DNA from: Opisthocomus hoazin
Lineage: Eukaryota; Chordata; Aves; Opisthocomiformes; Opisthocomidae
Length of the DNA: 64,000 bases
Assembly (NCBI RefSeq): GCF_030867145.1
Contig: NC_134441.1
Coordinates: 7,256,992-7,320,991 of the forward strand
Direction: 5' to 3'
Shown: positions 25,706 through 37,450 of the stretch, in pieces
Numbering within the stretch: position 1 is the stretch's first letter
How the letters are laid out: each line of letters begins with the position of its first letter
Translations under genes and position numbers: made by a program
Notes under the pieces: generated by a model
What the model saw: the letters and a program-made list of their open reading frames with translations, nothing else
Told to the model about the DNA's origin: nothing
Databases searched by the model: none

Positions 25706-25855
25706 ACCCTTTTAAGAACCTTTGTTGCCCTTTTAAGAGCCGGCGTTGCCCCTTTAAGAGCCGACGTTGCCCATTTAAGAGCCGACGTTGCCCATTTAAG
25801 AGCCGACGTTGCCCTTTTAAGAGCCGACGTTGCCTTTTTAAGCGCCGCCGCGGCC
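25706..25855 (+). promoter_or_regulatory. 21-bp tandem repeats in the REEP4 promoter
   Basis: Six near-identical units, TTTAAGAGCCGACGTTGCCC with a 21-bp period, preceded by a degenerate unit and ending 200 bp before the REEP4 ATG. The period equals two helical turns, so each TTTAAG and each GACGTT faces the same side of DNA. Location and regularity suggest repeated transcription-factor sites; the factor is unknown. Confidence 0.75.
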
Positions 25856-25890
25856 GTTTCAATCTCGGTGGGGTCCGCTGGGGTTCGAGC

Positions 25891-25900
25891 GCGCATGCGC
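25891..25900. promoter_or_regulatory. NRF1-type site in the REEP4 promoter
   Basis: Perfect palindrome GCGCATGCGC, the consensus for NRF1, 155 bp upstream of the REEP4 ATG in a TATA-less GC-rich promoter. Confidence 0.7.
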
Positions 25901-26055
25901 GGTGCCGGCACCGTTCAAGCTGTTGCTTTGCGTTCCGGCCGCTGCTGCGGGGGTCCTGGGTGGTCCCGGGGGGCTTCGGGGGGTCCCGGGGGGGACACAA
26001 GGCGGCTCTGCCCACCCGGGGCTGCCCGGCCCAGCGCTGCGGGCCCACCCGCACC

Positions 26056-28949
26056 ATGGTGTCCTGGATACTCAGCCGGGTGGTCGTGTGAGTGGGGAAC
26101 GGGGGGGGGGGGGGTCCCGGTGCACCCGGGGGGGCTGAGCTGAGCCTCCCCATCCCCGGGGGTCCCTGTTTAACGGGGAGCACCCACCGGGGGCTCGCTG
26201 TGGTGGGAGGGGGGTGCGGAGGCGGGAATTGGAGGGGGGGGGGGTGCTGCTGGTGGGTGACCCGCGATGCTCCTGTGTGGGGGCAGCCAGGGACCCCCCC
26301 CATGATGGGAACGGGGGGGGGGGTGCGGGTCCCGGGGAGGGGGGAGCTTGACCCCGGCCATACGCTGTGGCCAGCCGGGGTGGGGGATGCCCACGCGTGG
26401 GGAGAGGGGGGACCCTGCGGGGTGGGCAGCAGGTGGGGGGGATGCCCACGCGTGGGGAGGGGGGACCCCGCCCTGTGGGGTGGGTGGGGGGCAGCAGGGG
26501 GGCTGCTGGGGGGGTCGGGGGTGGGTGCCATGCCCCGCTGCGGGAAACCCACCTCCCTGCCCGTGTCCCGCAGCCAGGCGAGTGACCCACGGGTGGGTGG
26601 GCACGGCGGCTCGCCCACGGCCGCGGGGAGCTGGCACCCAGCACCGCTCTCCCGGGCGCGCCCTGGCAGCGATGCCGATCCCGGTTCCCGAGGGAGCCGA
26701 GCCTGCGCCCTGCCTCCTGCCACCGCCTCCTGCCACCGCCTCGACGGGTCCGCCCGGTCCCCGCGGAGGTGGCCGAGTCGGTGGCAGCGACGCAGCGCTC
26801 GCGGGTGGCTCTCCGCGACGGCGACGTCCGTTTTTCCCGGCGTCTCCGGGACCGGCGATGGTGCTGGAGGGGGTCAAGGCCAAGCTGCGGCGCTGGGGCC
26901 GGCAGCTCTGCTGCTCCCTGCTGCTGCTGCTCTACGCGGGGTGGCCGGCGTGCCTCACCCCCCCGCTCCGTTACAGGCTGCTCTTCGGGATGCTCTACCC
27001 TGCCTACGCGTCCTACAAGACCGTGAAGAGCAAGAACGTCCGGGAATACGTGAGTTAGGGTGCTTGGGGGGCTCCTCGCCGCGCTCCGGCGCCGGGCTGA
27101 CCGGCTCACCCGCAGGTCCGCTGGATGATGTACTGGATCGTCTTTGCCCTCTTCATGGCCACGGAGACCTTCACCGACCTCCTCATCTCCTGGTGAGGTT
27201 GGGGCTGCGGGGGGGCTGACCCCCCTACGCGGGGGTCTCCAGGTCTGGTGGGAAGGGGAGAGGCACTGTCGCTTCTGCGAGGGAGCGGGACGTGCCCTTG
27301 GACCCCCCCACACCTCTGCTCACCTCCATCTTCTCCACCTCTCCCACAGGTTTCCCTTCTACTACGAGGTGAAGATGGCCTTCGTCATCTGGCTGCTCTC
27401 CCCCTACACGCGGGGGGCCAGCCTGCTCTACCGCAAATTCGTGCACCCCACGCTGTCCCGTAAGGAGAAGGTGAGAGCTGCCTGGCTCTGGGGGGGTCCT
27501 GTGTGCCCGGGGTGGGGGGGCTCAGCCCACCGAGCAGGACCCTGGGCTGGGGATGCCCTGGGATGTGGTGGCTCTGCACCCTCAGCACCGCTGCGGTTGT
27601 CTGAGGAGCTAATGGAGTGAGCCCAGGGCTGCGAGGATGAGGAGGGGCCTGGAGCATCTCTTCTACGAGGAGAGGCTGAGGGAGCTGGGCTTGTTCAGCC
27701 TGGAGAAGAGAAGGCTGAGAGGGGACCTTAGAAATGCCCATAAATATCTGCAGGGTGGGGGTCAGGAGGACGGGGCCAGACTCTTTCCAGTGGTGCCCAG
27801 CGACAGGACAAGGGGCACTGGGCACAAACTGGAGCAGAGGAAGCTCCAGCTGAACCCGAGGAAGAACTTCTTCCCTCTGAGGGTGCCGGAGCCCTGGCCC
27901 AGGCTGCCCAGGGAGGCTGTGGAGTCTCCTTCTCTGGAGATATTCCAGCCCCGCCTGGCCGCGGTGCTGTGCAGCCTGCTCTGGGTGACCCTGCTTGGGC
28001 AGGGGGTTGGGCTGGGTGACCCCAGAGGTCCCTTCCCACCCCTGCCATGCTGGGATTCTGTCTCGGCAGGAGATCGACACGTACGTCGTCCACGCCAGGG
28101 AGCGTGGCTACGAGATGATGGTGCGCTTCGGCAAGAAGAGCCTCAACATGGCAGCCACGGCCGCGGTCCAGGCGGCCACCAAGGTACCGGGAACGGGGCC
28201 GGGCTGCTCCGCTTCCCCGAGGACGCTTCGGCTCCCGGGGTGGCCCCCGAGGTGTGGGTGTCGGGAGTGGGGTCTCCGGGTGCGGAGCCCTGGCGCTGGG
28301 CTGCTGGTGCCCAGCCCCGCGTTCGGGTGCCCGCGTGCTTTGGGGTTTGCCCCGTGGGGCTCATTTCCATCCTTGCTGTCCCCCCTGTCCCCCCCCCAAC
28401 CTCCCACCCCCTCCAGAGCCAGGGCGCGCTGGCCGGGCGGCTCCGCAGCTTCAGCATGCAGGACCTGCGCTCCATCCCCGACGAGACCCCCGTGCACTAC
28501 CGGGACCCCCTGTACCTGGAGGAGCAGGAGAGCCACAGGCAGCTGCTGGGTGAGCTTCGGGGGGGGTCACAGTGGTGGTGGGGGGCTTGAGAAAGGCCCC
28601 CATGGTGGGGCTGTGCCGGGAGCTGTCGTGTGCCCCCGTCCCCAGCCTATGGCACGTCCTCGGCCGGCCAGCAGCACGCGAGCGATTCGGAGGAAGAGGA
28701 GCTCTGGTCGGACTCACCAGACTCGCCCGAGCCTTCATCCCGTGGCTGGGACCCCAGACCCCTCTCCCGCAGCCAGAGCCTGCGCGCGGCGAAGAAGACG
28801 ACCCTGAGCAAGGAGGTACGGTGCGAGGTGGGGGGGGGATGCAGTGGCGTGGGGCTGGGGCGAGGGGGTCCTGACCCATCCCTCCCCCTGCCCAGGGCTC
28901 TTCCCGGCTCTTGCGTAGCCGGAGCAGGCGGAAAGAGCAGGACAGCTGA
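26056..28949 (+). CDS. REEP4: REEP4, receptor expression-enhancing protein 4
   Basis: ER membrane-shaping protein that binds microtubules and helps clear ER from mitotic chromosomes. Eight exons: 26056-26087, 26977-27049, 27116-27192, 27350-27470, 28070-28183, 28417-28549, 28646-28815 and 28896-28949; 257 aa, the same as human. The N-terminus [20 protein letters not shown] carries the first hairpin, then [38 protein letters not shown] and the second hairpin, with [20 protein letters not shown]. This is the TB2/DP1/HVA22 domain. After [18 protein letters not shown] come [19 protein letters not shown] and [11 protein letters not shown], then an acidic, serine-rich tail ([11 protein letters not shown]) and a basic C-terminus. 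Intron 4 contains a CR1 that reaches to 10 bp from exon 5. The ORF is intact. Confidence 0.97.
27622..28060 (+). mobile_element. CR1 LINE, 3' fragment in REEP4 intron 4
   Basis: Sense CR1 from about GGCTGCGAGGATGAGGAGGG to its 3' terminus GCTGGGATTCTG. Only TCTCGGCAG separates it from REEP4 exon 5, so the tail supplies the branch-point region and most of the sequence upstream of that acceptor. Confidence 0.95.
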
Positions 28950-29504
28950 CGGCTCCCGGGAAAGCCGTCTGCCACGAGTCTTAAACACCAGTTTGCTGCT
29001 GCGGCACCGGGAGGGAGCCACGGTTCGTGCACCCCCCGGCCCCGGGGAGGGGGCTCCCCCGGCCATGACACTGTAGAGAGCTCCTCGGACCTCTGCGCCG
29101 TCTGCTTCGCGGAGGGGACGGCAGCTCGGCACCGGGCTGCTCCCACCGTGCCCCCCGGCGGACCCCCCTGCTGCAGGTCGGCACTGGGGTGTTTCCCAGG
29201 GGGTCTGGGCCCCCCCCTCTGCTTCTTCTCTCACCCCACGGACTCTATGGGCACTGCTGGGCCCCCTAATCCAGCTGCCACCATGCCTTACCCCCCCATC
29301 CCCGCTCCCCTGGGGACGTCCCTCGTCCCCTCCAGCCTCTGAAGCCAAAGACACAGCCCCTGGCCAGGGACCCCCCCTCAGCTGCTGCCTGACCCCCCCC
29401 ACCCCTACCCGAAACTGGGGTGCGAGTGCCTGACCGTGCCCTGCCCGGCACCACGCGGCTTTTAATGTTCCCCCCTCCCAGAAAGGGGGTTTTGTATCCA
29501 CGGA

Positions 29505-29510
29505 AATAAA
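29505..29510 (+). terminator. REEP4 poly(A) signal
   Basis: AATAAA 556 bp after the REEP4 stop codon. Confidence 0.85.
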
Positions 29511-32028
29511 TGTGATTTCGGACTTTCAGAAGCAGGAGTTGTCCCCTTCCCCGGGAGCGGGGGCTGCGTGGGACCCCCTGGGCTGCGTGGGGCTGTGGGG
29601 GGGGTCCCCGTGGACTGGGGGTGCTGGGAGGTGGGTGCTGGGGTGCAGGGATGCCTCCCAGCCCCTCCTCGCAGTAGCCGTGTTCCCCACAGCGTGGCAG
29701 CAGCCGCTGTGGCCCCGTGGGGACACCCGTGTCCCCGGCACCCAGCCAGAGCCGCGGGCAGGCGTCCCTGTCCCCACGGCCACCGGCAGCCGCCCTCCCC
29801 CTGCCAGGGCTCCCCGATCCCACCCCGGGGGTCTCGGCTCCCTTTGCCCCTTCTCGGGGGGGGACTTGTCCCCTGTCCTGGCATGGGGCGCGGGGCACAA
29901 AGCCTCGGCAGGGTGGCACAAGAGGACAACGCTGCTCGAGTTGTCCCTGCTGTCCCCCGCTGCCCCCCTCGCTGGCATCCATCCCCTCAATCCTTCCTGC
30001 CCTCACCCCTCAGGCCAGCTTTATTTTTAGCCCCTGGCTTCTTTCTGCCTTTGGGGGTCTTCCCAGGGCAGGGGGAGGGGGCAGCTGCCCCCCGGGGGGC
30101 GGGCAGGGGTGTTGGAGCAGATTAGGCGGAGGTGGCTGGATTAGCCACGGAAAACTGTCCCGGAGACGATTAGGGAAAGCAGCGGAGAAGGAAGGCCGGG
30201 TGGGGACAGCTCGAGGGCCGGGGGGCTGCCCGTAATCCCCCCCAAGCCGCTTAGGGAGCGCGGTTCCTCCAAGGATACGGCCCGGGGAGGCTGCTGGGTC
30301 GCGGGGCTCCCCCGGGCCGGGGTACCGCAGCCCCCTGACCCTGCCGGGAGGATGGGGCCGTGCTGCGAGACGTGCTGAGCATCGTCTGTCCCCAGGATGG
30401 GAGGTCGGGGGGGGGGGGACCGCTTTTTCCCAGCTTGGGGAAACTGAGGCACGAGCACTGGTGACTTCGAAAATGGAGGTGGGAAGGGAAGCAGGCGTCC
30501 CGGCCCCTCTTTTGGCAAGTGTCCTGCGTATTCCCCGGGGAGAGAAACCCAAGCGAGGGACAAAAGCTGCCCGGGGCGGTGCAGCCCCCCCTCCCCGGTG
30601 CCAGCGCCGATGGCAGCTGCGTCAGCTCGCGGGGCTGTGCCAGGCTGCAGTCAGCAAAGCCGTCATCTCCCTCGGCTGGCAGCTCGCCTGACCCCAGCTC
30701 ACCCCGCTGCGGTCCCCTCCGGGGAGGGGGTGCCAGGCTCCGCGGGCAGCGGGGGGTCCGAGCCCCGGTTGCCCCTCGCCCCGGGACGGGGTCTGTCCCC
30801 AGCGGAGCGGGGAGCAGCGTACCCCTGCCACGCACGGGGGTCGCGGGAGGTCACGTAAGCCGGGTGGCTGGCGTCCCAGTAAGCAGCTTCCCCGCTGGGA
30901 AGGCATTAATGGGAGCCAGGGTCAGGTCGCTGGTCCTGCCAGCCGCCCCGCTGTGCCCCCCGCTCCCCTCCCAGGGCTTCCCCGCTCTCCTGCCCGCGTC
31001 CCTGGGAGCTGGCAGGGGGACCGGGTGACGCAGGGGTGTCCCCTTTCCCGGCGGGACACGCTGGATGCTCCGGGGCAGCGGGGTACGAAACCCTGGTGCC
31101 CGTTCCTGGAGGGCACAGCCCGCCGGTGCCTTGGCACTGCCTGGGGTCAGCGCTCGGGGGCTGCCGGGGCTGGTGTCACGGGGGTGGCAGCCCCAGCTCT
31201 GCTCCCCCCACCCAGGGACCACCGGGACGCAGGGCAGCGGGGCCGTTACTCATTAACGGGATCTGGTGGCTGGACCCCCCGGGAGCTGCTGGGTGCTTTG
31301 GGTGCCCAGCACCCCGCTGCACCCACCCTCGGCCCCCTCATGCAGCCCCCCGTGCCGCTGGGTACCGGCTGAGCCCCCCAACCCACGCCGGTGGCCAGCC
31401 ACGCTCCCCCAGCCCCCCCCCACCTTCCTCCCTGCCCCTTTCCCAGCTCGTTTTACCCCACTGCAGCCCACCCGGGGGGCTGCTGCCCTTCCGGAGGGGG
31501 GGTGATGCCGGTGCCATCCCTGAGGCTGCCCCCCAAGCTGGCTGGTTTGGGGGTCCCTGCCACAGCAGCACCCTCCCACAGGCTGGCCCCACCCCGGCGA
31601 GGGTCCGGGGGTCCCCTGCCCCCCATCCACGTCCCCCACCGTGCCCGCCGGCTGAGTCAGCCGTCCCGGGGGGGCCATGTGAGGCCGCGCACACATGGCT
31701 CCCCGCTCGGCGCCGCGCTGTATTTTTAGCAGGCGGGATCAGGAGCAGAAGGCTGCCGGTTGTTTCGAGGCAGGCTCGTTTCTGGCAGCCCCCGGGGGAG
31801 CTCGCAGCTGCCTCCCGCCGCAGAGGGCAAGCGGGAGCGATGCCGAGCTGCGGGCAGGGGGCTCGGCCGGGCAGGGGATGAAGGCTCCCCCATCACTGTT
31901 GAGCAGGTAAGATCTTCCTCCTCTATGCTGCGAGGGGGACGCAGCACCTCTCTTGCAGCCCCCCCCCCCCCCCCCCCCCCCATCATGTCCTCAACCGCAC
32001 GCCTGCCCCTGGGCTGCCATCACCCCAC
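29511..32028. other. Intergenic REEP4-HR, left part
   Basis: GC-rich unique sequence. Open frames of 100-280 codons occur on both strands without splice or homology support. A minus-strand AATAAA at about 30020-30025 has no gene I can attach to it. A run of about 22 C bases lies at 31961-31982. Confidence 0.55.
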
Positions 32029-33600
32029 TTCGAGGAAGAGGATGGTGAGGAAGAGGGTGGTGACAGGAGGGGCCGAAGAAGAGAATGGCAAGGGAGAGGA
32101 TGGCAGGTGGGAAGCGTGGTGGCAGGAGGGGCCGAGGAAGAGGGTGGCCAGGAAGAGGGTGGTGGCAGGAGGGGCCGAGGAAGAGGGTGGCCAGGAAGAG
32201 GGTGGTGGCAGGAGGGGCCGAGGAAGAGGATGGTGAGGAAGAGGATGGCGGGTGGGAAGCGTGGTGGCAGGAGGGGCCGAGGAAGAGGATGGCGAGGAAG
32301 AGGATGGTGGGTGGGAAGCGTGGTGGCAGGAGGGGCCAAGGAAGAGGATGGAGAGGAAGAGGGTGGCCAGGAAGAGGGTGGTGACAGGAGGGGCCGAGGA
32401 AGAGGATGGCGAGGAAGAGGGTGGCCAGGAAGAGGGTGGTGGCAGGAGGGGCTGAGGAAGAGGATGGTGAGGAAGAGGATGGCGGGTGGGAAGCGTGGTG
32501 GCAGGAGGGGCCGAGGAAGAGGATGGTGAGGAAGAGGATGGCGGGTGGGAAGCGTGGTCGCAGGAGGGGCCGAGGAAGAGGATGGCGAGGAAGAGGATGG
32601 TGGGTGGGAAGCGTGGTGGCAGGAGGGGCCAAGGAAGAGGGTGGCCAGGAAGAGGGTGGTGGCAGGAGGGGCCAAGGAAGAGGATGGCGAGGAAGAGGAT
32701 GGCAGGTGGGAAGCGTGGTGGCAGGAGGGGCCGAGGAAGAGGATGGTGAGGAAGAGGATGGCAGGTGGGAAGCGTGGTGGCAGGAGGGGCCAAGGAAGAG
32801 GGTGGCCAGGAAGAGGGTGGTGGCAGGAGGGGCCAAGGAAGAGGATGGTGAGGAAGAGGATGGCAGGTGGGAAGCGTGGTGGCAGGAGGGGCCGAGGAAG
32901 AGGGTGGCCAGGAAGAGGGTGGTGGCAGGAGGGGCCAAGGAAGAGGATGGCGAGGAAGAGGGTGGCAGGTGGGAAGCGTGGTGGCAGGAGGGGCCAAGGA
33001 AGAGGGTGGCCAGGAAGAGGGTGGTGGCAGGAGGGGCCAAGGAAGAGGATGGTGAGGAAGAGGATGGCAGGTGGGAAGCGTGGTGGCAGGAGGGGCCAAG
33101 GAAGAGGGTGGCCAGGAAGAGGGTGGTGGCAGGAGGGGCCAAGGAAGAGGATGGAGAGGAAGAGGGTGGCCAGGAAGAGGGTGGTGGCAGGAGGGGCCGA
33201 GGAAGAGGATGGCGAGGAAGAGGGTGGCCAGGAAGAGGGTGGTGGCAGGAGGGGCTGAGGAAGAGGATGGTGAGGAAGAGGATGGCGGGTGGGAAGCGTG
33301 GTGGCAGGAGGGGCCGAGGAAGAGGATGGTGAGGAAGAGGATGGCGGGTGGGAAGCGTGGTGGCAGGAGGGGCCGAGGAAGAGGGTGGCCAGGAAGAGGG
33401 TGGTGGCAGGAGGGGCCAAGGAAGAGGATGGCGAGGAAGAGGGTGGCCAGGAAGAGGGTGGTGGCAGGAGGGGATGAGGAAGAGGATGGTGAGGAAGAGG
33501 ATGGCAGGTGGGAAGCGTGGTGGCAGGAGGGGCCGAGGAAGAGGATGGTGAGGAAGAGGATGGCAGGTGGGAAGCGTGGTGGCAGGAGGGGCCGAGGAAG
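32029..33600. repeat. Composite 1.6-kb VNTR (42- and 59-bp units)
   Basis: Purine-rich array mixing two units. The short one is built on GAAGAGGGTGGCCAGGAAGA and the long one on GAAGAGGATGGCAGGTGGGA; both end in GTGGCAGGAGGGGCCGAGGA. About 30 units with few mutations imply recent homogenisation. Several frames stay open on both strands for hundreds of codons, but they show only repeat translation. It is intergenic. Confidence 0.95.
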
Positions 33601-36600
33601 GGGCGTTCGAGGTGACGGGGGTGTGGGAGGACACGGCTGAAGGAATGCTGCATCTCCCCCCCCCCGCAGCCGCCTGTCCCCCCCGGGGACCCGTCTGTCC
33701 CCAGCCAGCCCTGCTCACAGCCTGGCCCTGCCTGCGTGGGGACGCAGCTCCGTGTCCCGGGGCTGGGTCCCCTTCCCCGCCGTGACACCAGAGCCTGGGC
33801 ATTCCGGGGACCGTGCTTTGGGGGTGCTGGGGACCCCTGCTCCGGGGAGCAGGTGGCATCACCAGGCGCCAAGGGAAACTGAGGCACTGGCAGGAGGAGC
33901 GGGCAGGGGGCTGCCCGTCGTCCGTGACTCTTTTCCCCGTGCCAGGAGCCGTGCTGCCCCATGGCCATGGCCGGCCGGCAGCGGGGACCCCCGGGAGCGC
34001 GGCGGGCGCGGGAGAGGGGTCCGGGCTGAGGGCTGGAGACCCCGGCTGCTGGCAGGTGGGTGCGGTGGGCAGCGTGCCCTGCCTCTCGGCGCGGGTGGCA
34101 GAGGGCTGCCCGTGTCCCTGGCTGCCGTCCTAAGCCCTCGGCCCCCGGGGGTGAGCTTTTAATTGCATCAAGGTATTTGAAGCTGCTGCTTGGAGGTGGT
34201 GTGGGTAAACGGGAGTCGTGGGTAGGGCGGGGGGGAGCCGAGGGGGTGGCACTGGGTGGGCACTGGGACAGCTCGTCCTGCCTGTCCTCCCTTGGGATGG
34301 CAGGGAGGGATGCGGGGAAGGGGGCATCCAGCAGCATCCATCGCCAGGTCCTGCATCCCCCTGAGCACCCTCCTGCCCAGCGCGGGGCTGGCACACGCGG
34401 GCATGGGCACCGCTGGCCAAGGTGGGGTCGGTCCACGGCTGGACCCTCGCGATGGGGACAAGCTACCTCGCTGCCCCCCACCTCCTCGCCCCATCCCGCC
34501 CTGGGCCGTGAGGGCGTGCGGCACCCGAGAGCTGCCCGGGAACGGGGCGAGCTGTGCCACCCGCCATGGGTCCGGGGGGTTGGAGGGGCAGGGGGTGTCG
34601 GGGTGCTGCCCCCCCCAGCCTGGGCGAAGCGGCTCGTCGCTCCCCAGCAGCGCAGCGAGCAGGATCAAGGGGTGCTTACTCACCTCCCCGGGGAGAAAGT
34701 GGGTGCTGGGTGCCGGGAGCAGGGTCGGACCCGGGGCAGCCGCCGGGGCCGGAGGGGAGCGCGGCTGCCAGAGCAGTTGGGCTGTGGCCCTAATTCCCAG
34801 AAAGCTGCTCGTGTGGGAGTGAGTGTCCTCCCGTGCCCTCCGCTCCGCCGCAGCCTCCAGGCTCCCGAAGGTTTGACGTGGGCTTTGGGTTGTTTTTTTT
34901 TCTTTATTTATTTTTTTTTTCTGAAGCACCGGGCGCAGATCAGCGAAAGCTCTCGCGGCCATCGCGCCCGGTGCCGGGCAAGGGAGGCTGCCTTCGTCCG
35001 CCTGCACCCTCGTCTTCCTCACCTGCGCCGCGGTGAAGGCAGGTAGGTGCGTGCTGCGCTTGGTGCCGGGGCTGGGAGGAGGAGGAGGAGGACGAGGAGG
35101 AAGGACTGGGGCTGCGTGGATGCGGAGGATGCTGGCGGGGGCTCTGGGTAAGCTGGAGAGGGGGCACGTGGAGTCCATTTTGCAGAAGAAGGTTGGATTT
35201 CAGGCTGCTTTCCCAGCTGCAGGTGGGTGGTGGGTCTGGGTGCTGCCAAGCCCTCCCATGGGGTGCCCGGAGCCGGCTCAGACAGGGCAGGGGACACGGG
35301 CACCGGGACAGGGGACACAGGCACCGGGACAGGGGATGTGGGCACTGGGCCAGGGCTGGCAGGCTCCTCAGCTCCCTGCACCACCGGAGCATCAGCGCAG
35401 AGAGGGGCTGCCGAGGGTCCAGCCAGCCTTTTGCACGGGGACCCCCTCCCCAGCGCTGGAGCATCCCGGAGCCCCCTGCCCCGCTCAGCCACGCAGCCCC
35501 CACGGTCCCAGGGGGGGGACACAGCGTCCCCCCGCCCCGCGTCCTCGGGCCTCGAGCGGGGCAGGGATGCCAAGGGTTCTAATTCGGGCTCTTCCGGCCC
35601 CCCACCGCGTCTTTCTGGCTTGGCTCGTGGGCGTTCGCCGGCCCCTCCGCTCGCCCTCGATTTAAGGGAAAAAACAGGGAGATTGGAGCTCCGGGGCTGT
35701 GCCAAGCCACCGAGGCAGAGTGGTTCCCCCCACCCCGCCCGGGGGGGTTCCTCTCCCAGCAAATCCTGTGCTGGGAGCCCAGTCTGGACCCCCCGGGGGA
35801 CCCTCGGTGGGTCGGGTCGTGCCAGGGCAGGCAGGGAGCGGAGGGACCCCGGCTGCTGGGGCTGGGGTGGGACGGTGGCCAAGCCGCAGCCGGCAGCGTG
35901 GCTGCCCCGGGGGGGGCTTGGCGAGGGCCTGGGGCTCCCTGGCACGGGAGGAGCACCCCCGCCATGGCTGGGAGCCGAGGGCAGCCGGGACAGCGGGGCG
36001 CGGGGAGGGCGCAGCGCCCGGGGATGCTGCCCCGGTGCAGGGTGGGAAATTCCCTCCGGTCCCTCCAGCATCCCCTCGCTCCCTGCTCTTTGCCCCAGCG
36101 AGGGCTGCTCAGGGCCCCCTCCTTGGGGCATCTCCAGCCCCCTCCTCGCCCGACCCCCTCCTCGGCACTGCCGCCATGGTCCCGGTCCCCGTGGGCGCCC
36201 GCCGACCCACCGCGCCGTGCCAGGGTGCCGCAGACCCTCCCCAGCCCCGCCGGAGCCGTCGTCCCCGGGGAGCGGAGGGAGGGATCGGGAAGGGAGTTTG
36301 TCTTTCGGCACCTTCTCATCGAAGGAAGGCGCGGGCTCACCCACGCCCCGAGCCCTGTCTGGGTCCCCTCCCTGTTCCCTGGCACCCGCTGGGTGCAGCG
36401 AGCAGCAGCCGGGCACCGCAGCCCCCCGACCCCCTCCCCAGCGAGCGGCGATCGAGGGGGTCCCGCTATGGGTTCACCCATGCCGGAGGTGGGATGGGGG
36501 CTGCTGGGTGCCCGCTGGCGTTGCGAGGGGAGGGTGGTGGCACCCCGAACCACGGCCGTGGCCCGGCCGGGAGGGGTTAAGCCCAGCTCCTGGCTCCCAG

Positions 36601-36914
36601 CGGGGCCAGACCGCGCGGCAGCTGCTGAGCGGTAACGAAGCCCGTGGTCGGACGTTAATCAGGCTGCTGGGCTCATGCGGGCTGTGCCCTGCCTTCACCC
36701 CGTCGCCCCCGGCCCCGCCAGCCCCCCGCACCGAGCCGTGCCGCGGGAGGCTGTGCGGGGCGGCTGCGGTTTGCGTCAGGCGTGCGAGCGGTGTGCGGGG
36801 TGGCCCTGGGACACGCACACGTTACATAAACCCCCCCGGCATCAGCCTCCCCCGGTTCCTCACTGGGAGCCCAGAAATGGGGCACCCACCACCCGCTTGA
36901 CCTGCTCCCCTGGG
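33601..36914. other. Intergenic REEP4-HR, middle part
   Basis: No gene supported. Features seen: T-rich patch at about 34890-34925, a GAGGAGGAGGAC stretch near 35075-35105, and AT-containing unique DNA around 36600-36840 that could belong to an HR enhancer or promoter (speculative). Confidence 0.5.
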
Positions 36915-37450
36915 AGCACGGCCCCCCCGGGCACTCCAGCATCCCCCCCCCGGGCACCCGGCTCCAGCATTCCCCCTGGGTACCCGGCTCCAGCATCCCC
37001 CCCCCCGGGCACCTGGCTCCAGCATCCCCCCTGGGTACCCAGCTGCAGCACCCCCCCCCCCGGGCACCCGGCTCCAGCATTCCCCCTGGGTACCCGGCTC
37101 CAGCACCCCCCTGGGCACCCGGTTCCAGCATCCCCCCTGGGTACCCGGCTCCAGCATTCCCCCCCCGGGCACCCGGCTCCAGCATTCCCCCCGGGCACCC
37201 GGCTCCAGCATCCCCCCCGGGTACCCAGCTGCAGCACCCCCCCCCCCCCGGGCACCCGGTTCCAGCACCCCCCTGGGCAGCCGGCTCCAGGATCCCTCCC
37301 CCCTTTGGCACCCGGCTCAAGCATCCCCCCCTGGGTACCCAGCTCCAGCACCCTCCCCAGGCATCCGGCTCCAGCATCCGCCCCCCCCCCCTCCCCCCCC
37401 CAAGCACCCGGCTCCAGCATCCCCCCCCCCAGGGTACCCAGCTCCAGCAT
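36915..37450. repeat. Minisatellite of about 25-35-bp units
   Basis: Tandem GGGCACCCGGCTCCAGCAT-type units joined by C runs and CCTGGGTACCCAGCTGCAGC variants, about 18 copies. It lies upstream of HR exon 1. Confidence 0.9.

Noticed and set aside
25706-25855. Regularly spaced repeats resembling a CRISPR array
   Set aside because: Units are contiguous without unique spacers and the window is vertebrate DNA; the same applies to the other tandem arrays.
26769-27058. Extended frame upstream of REEP4 exon 2
   Set aside because: The sequence before 26977 is intron: exon 1 at 26056-26087 joins at a clear TTACAG acceptor and gives the human-like N-terminus.
30020-30025. Minus-strand AATAAA between REEP4 and HR
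   Set aside because: No minus-strand exon with splice signals could be attached to it, so it was not called as a gene end.
31983-34481. 832-codon minus-strand open frame with LPSSSSPSSSSAPPATT repeats
   Set aside because: It is the translation of the 42/59-bp VNTR; the frame shifts identity unit by unit, both strands are open, and there is no start, splice or homology support.
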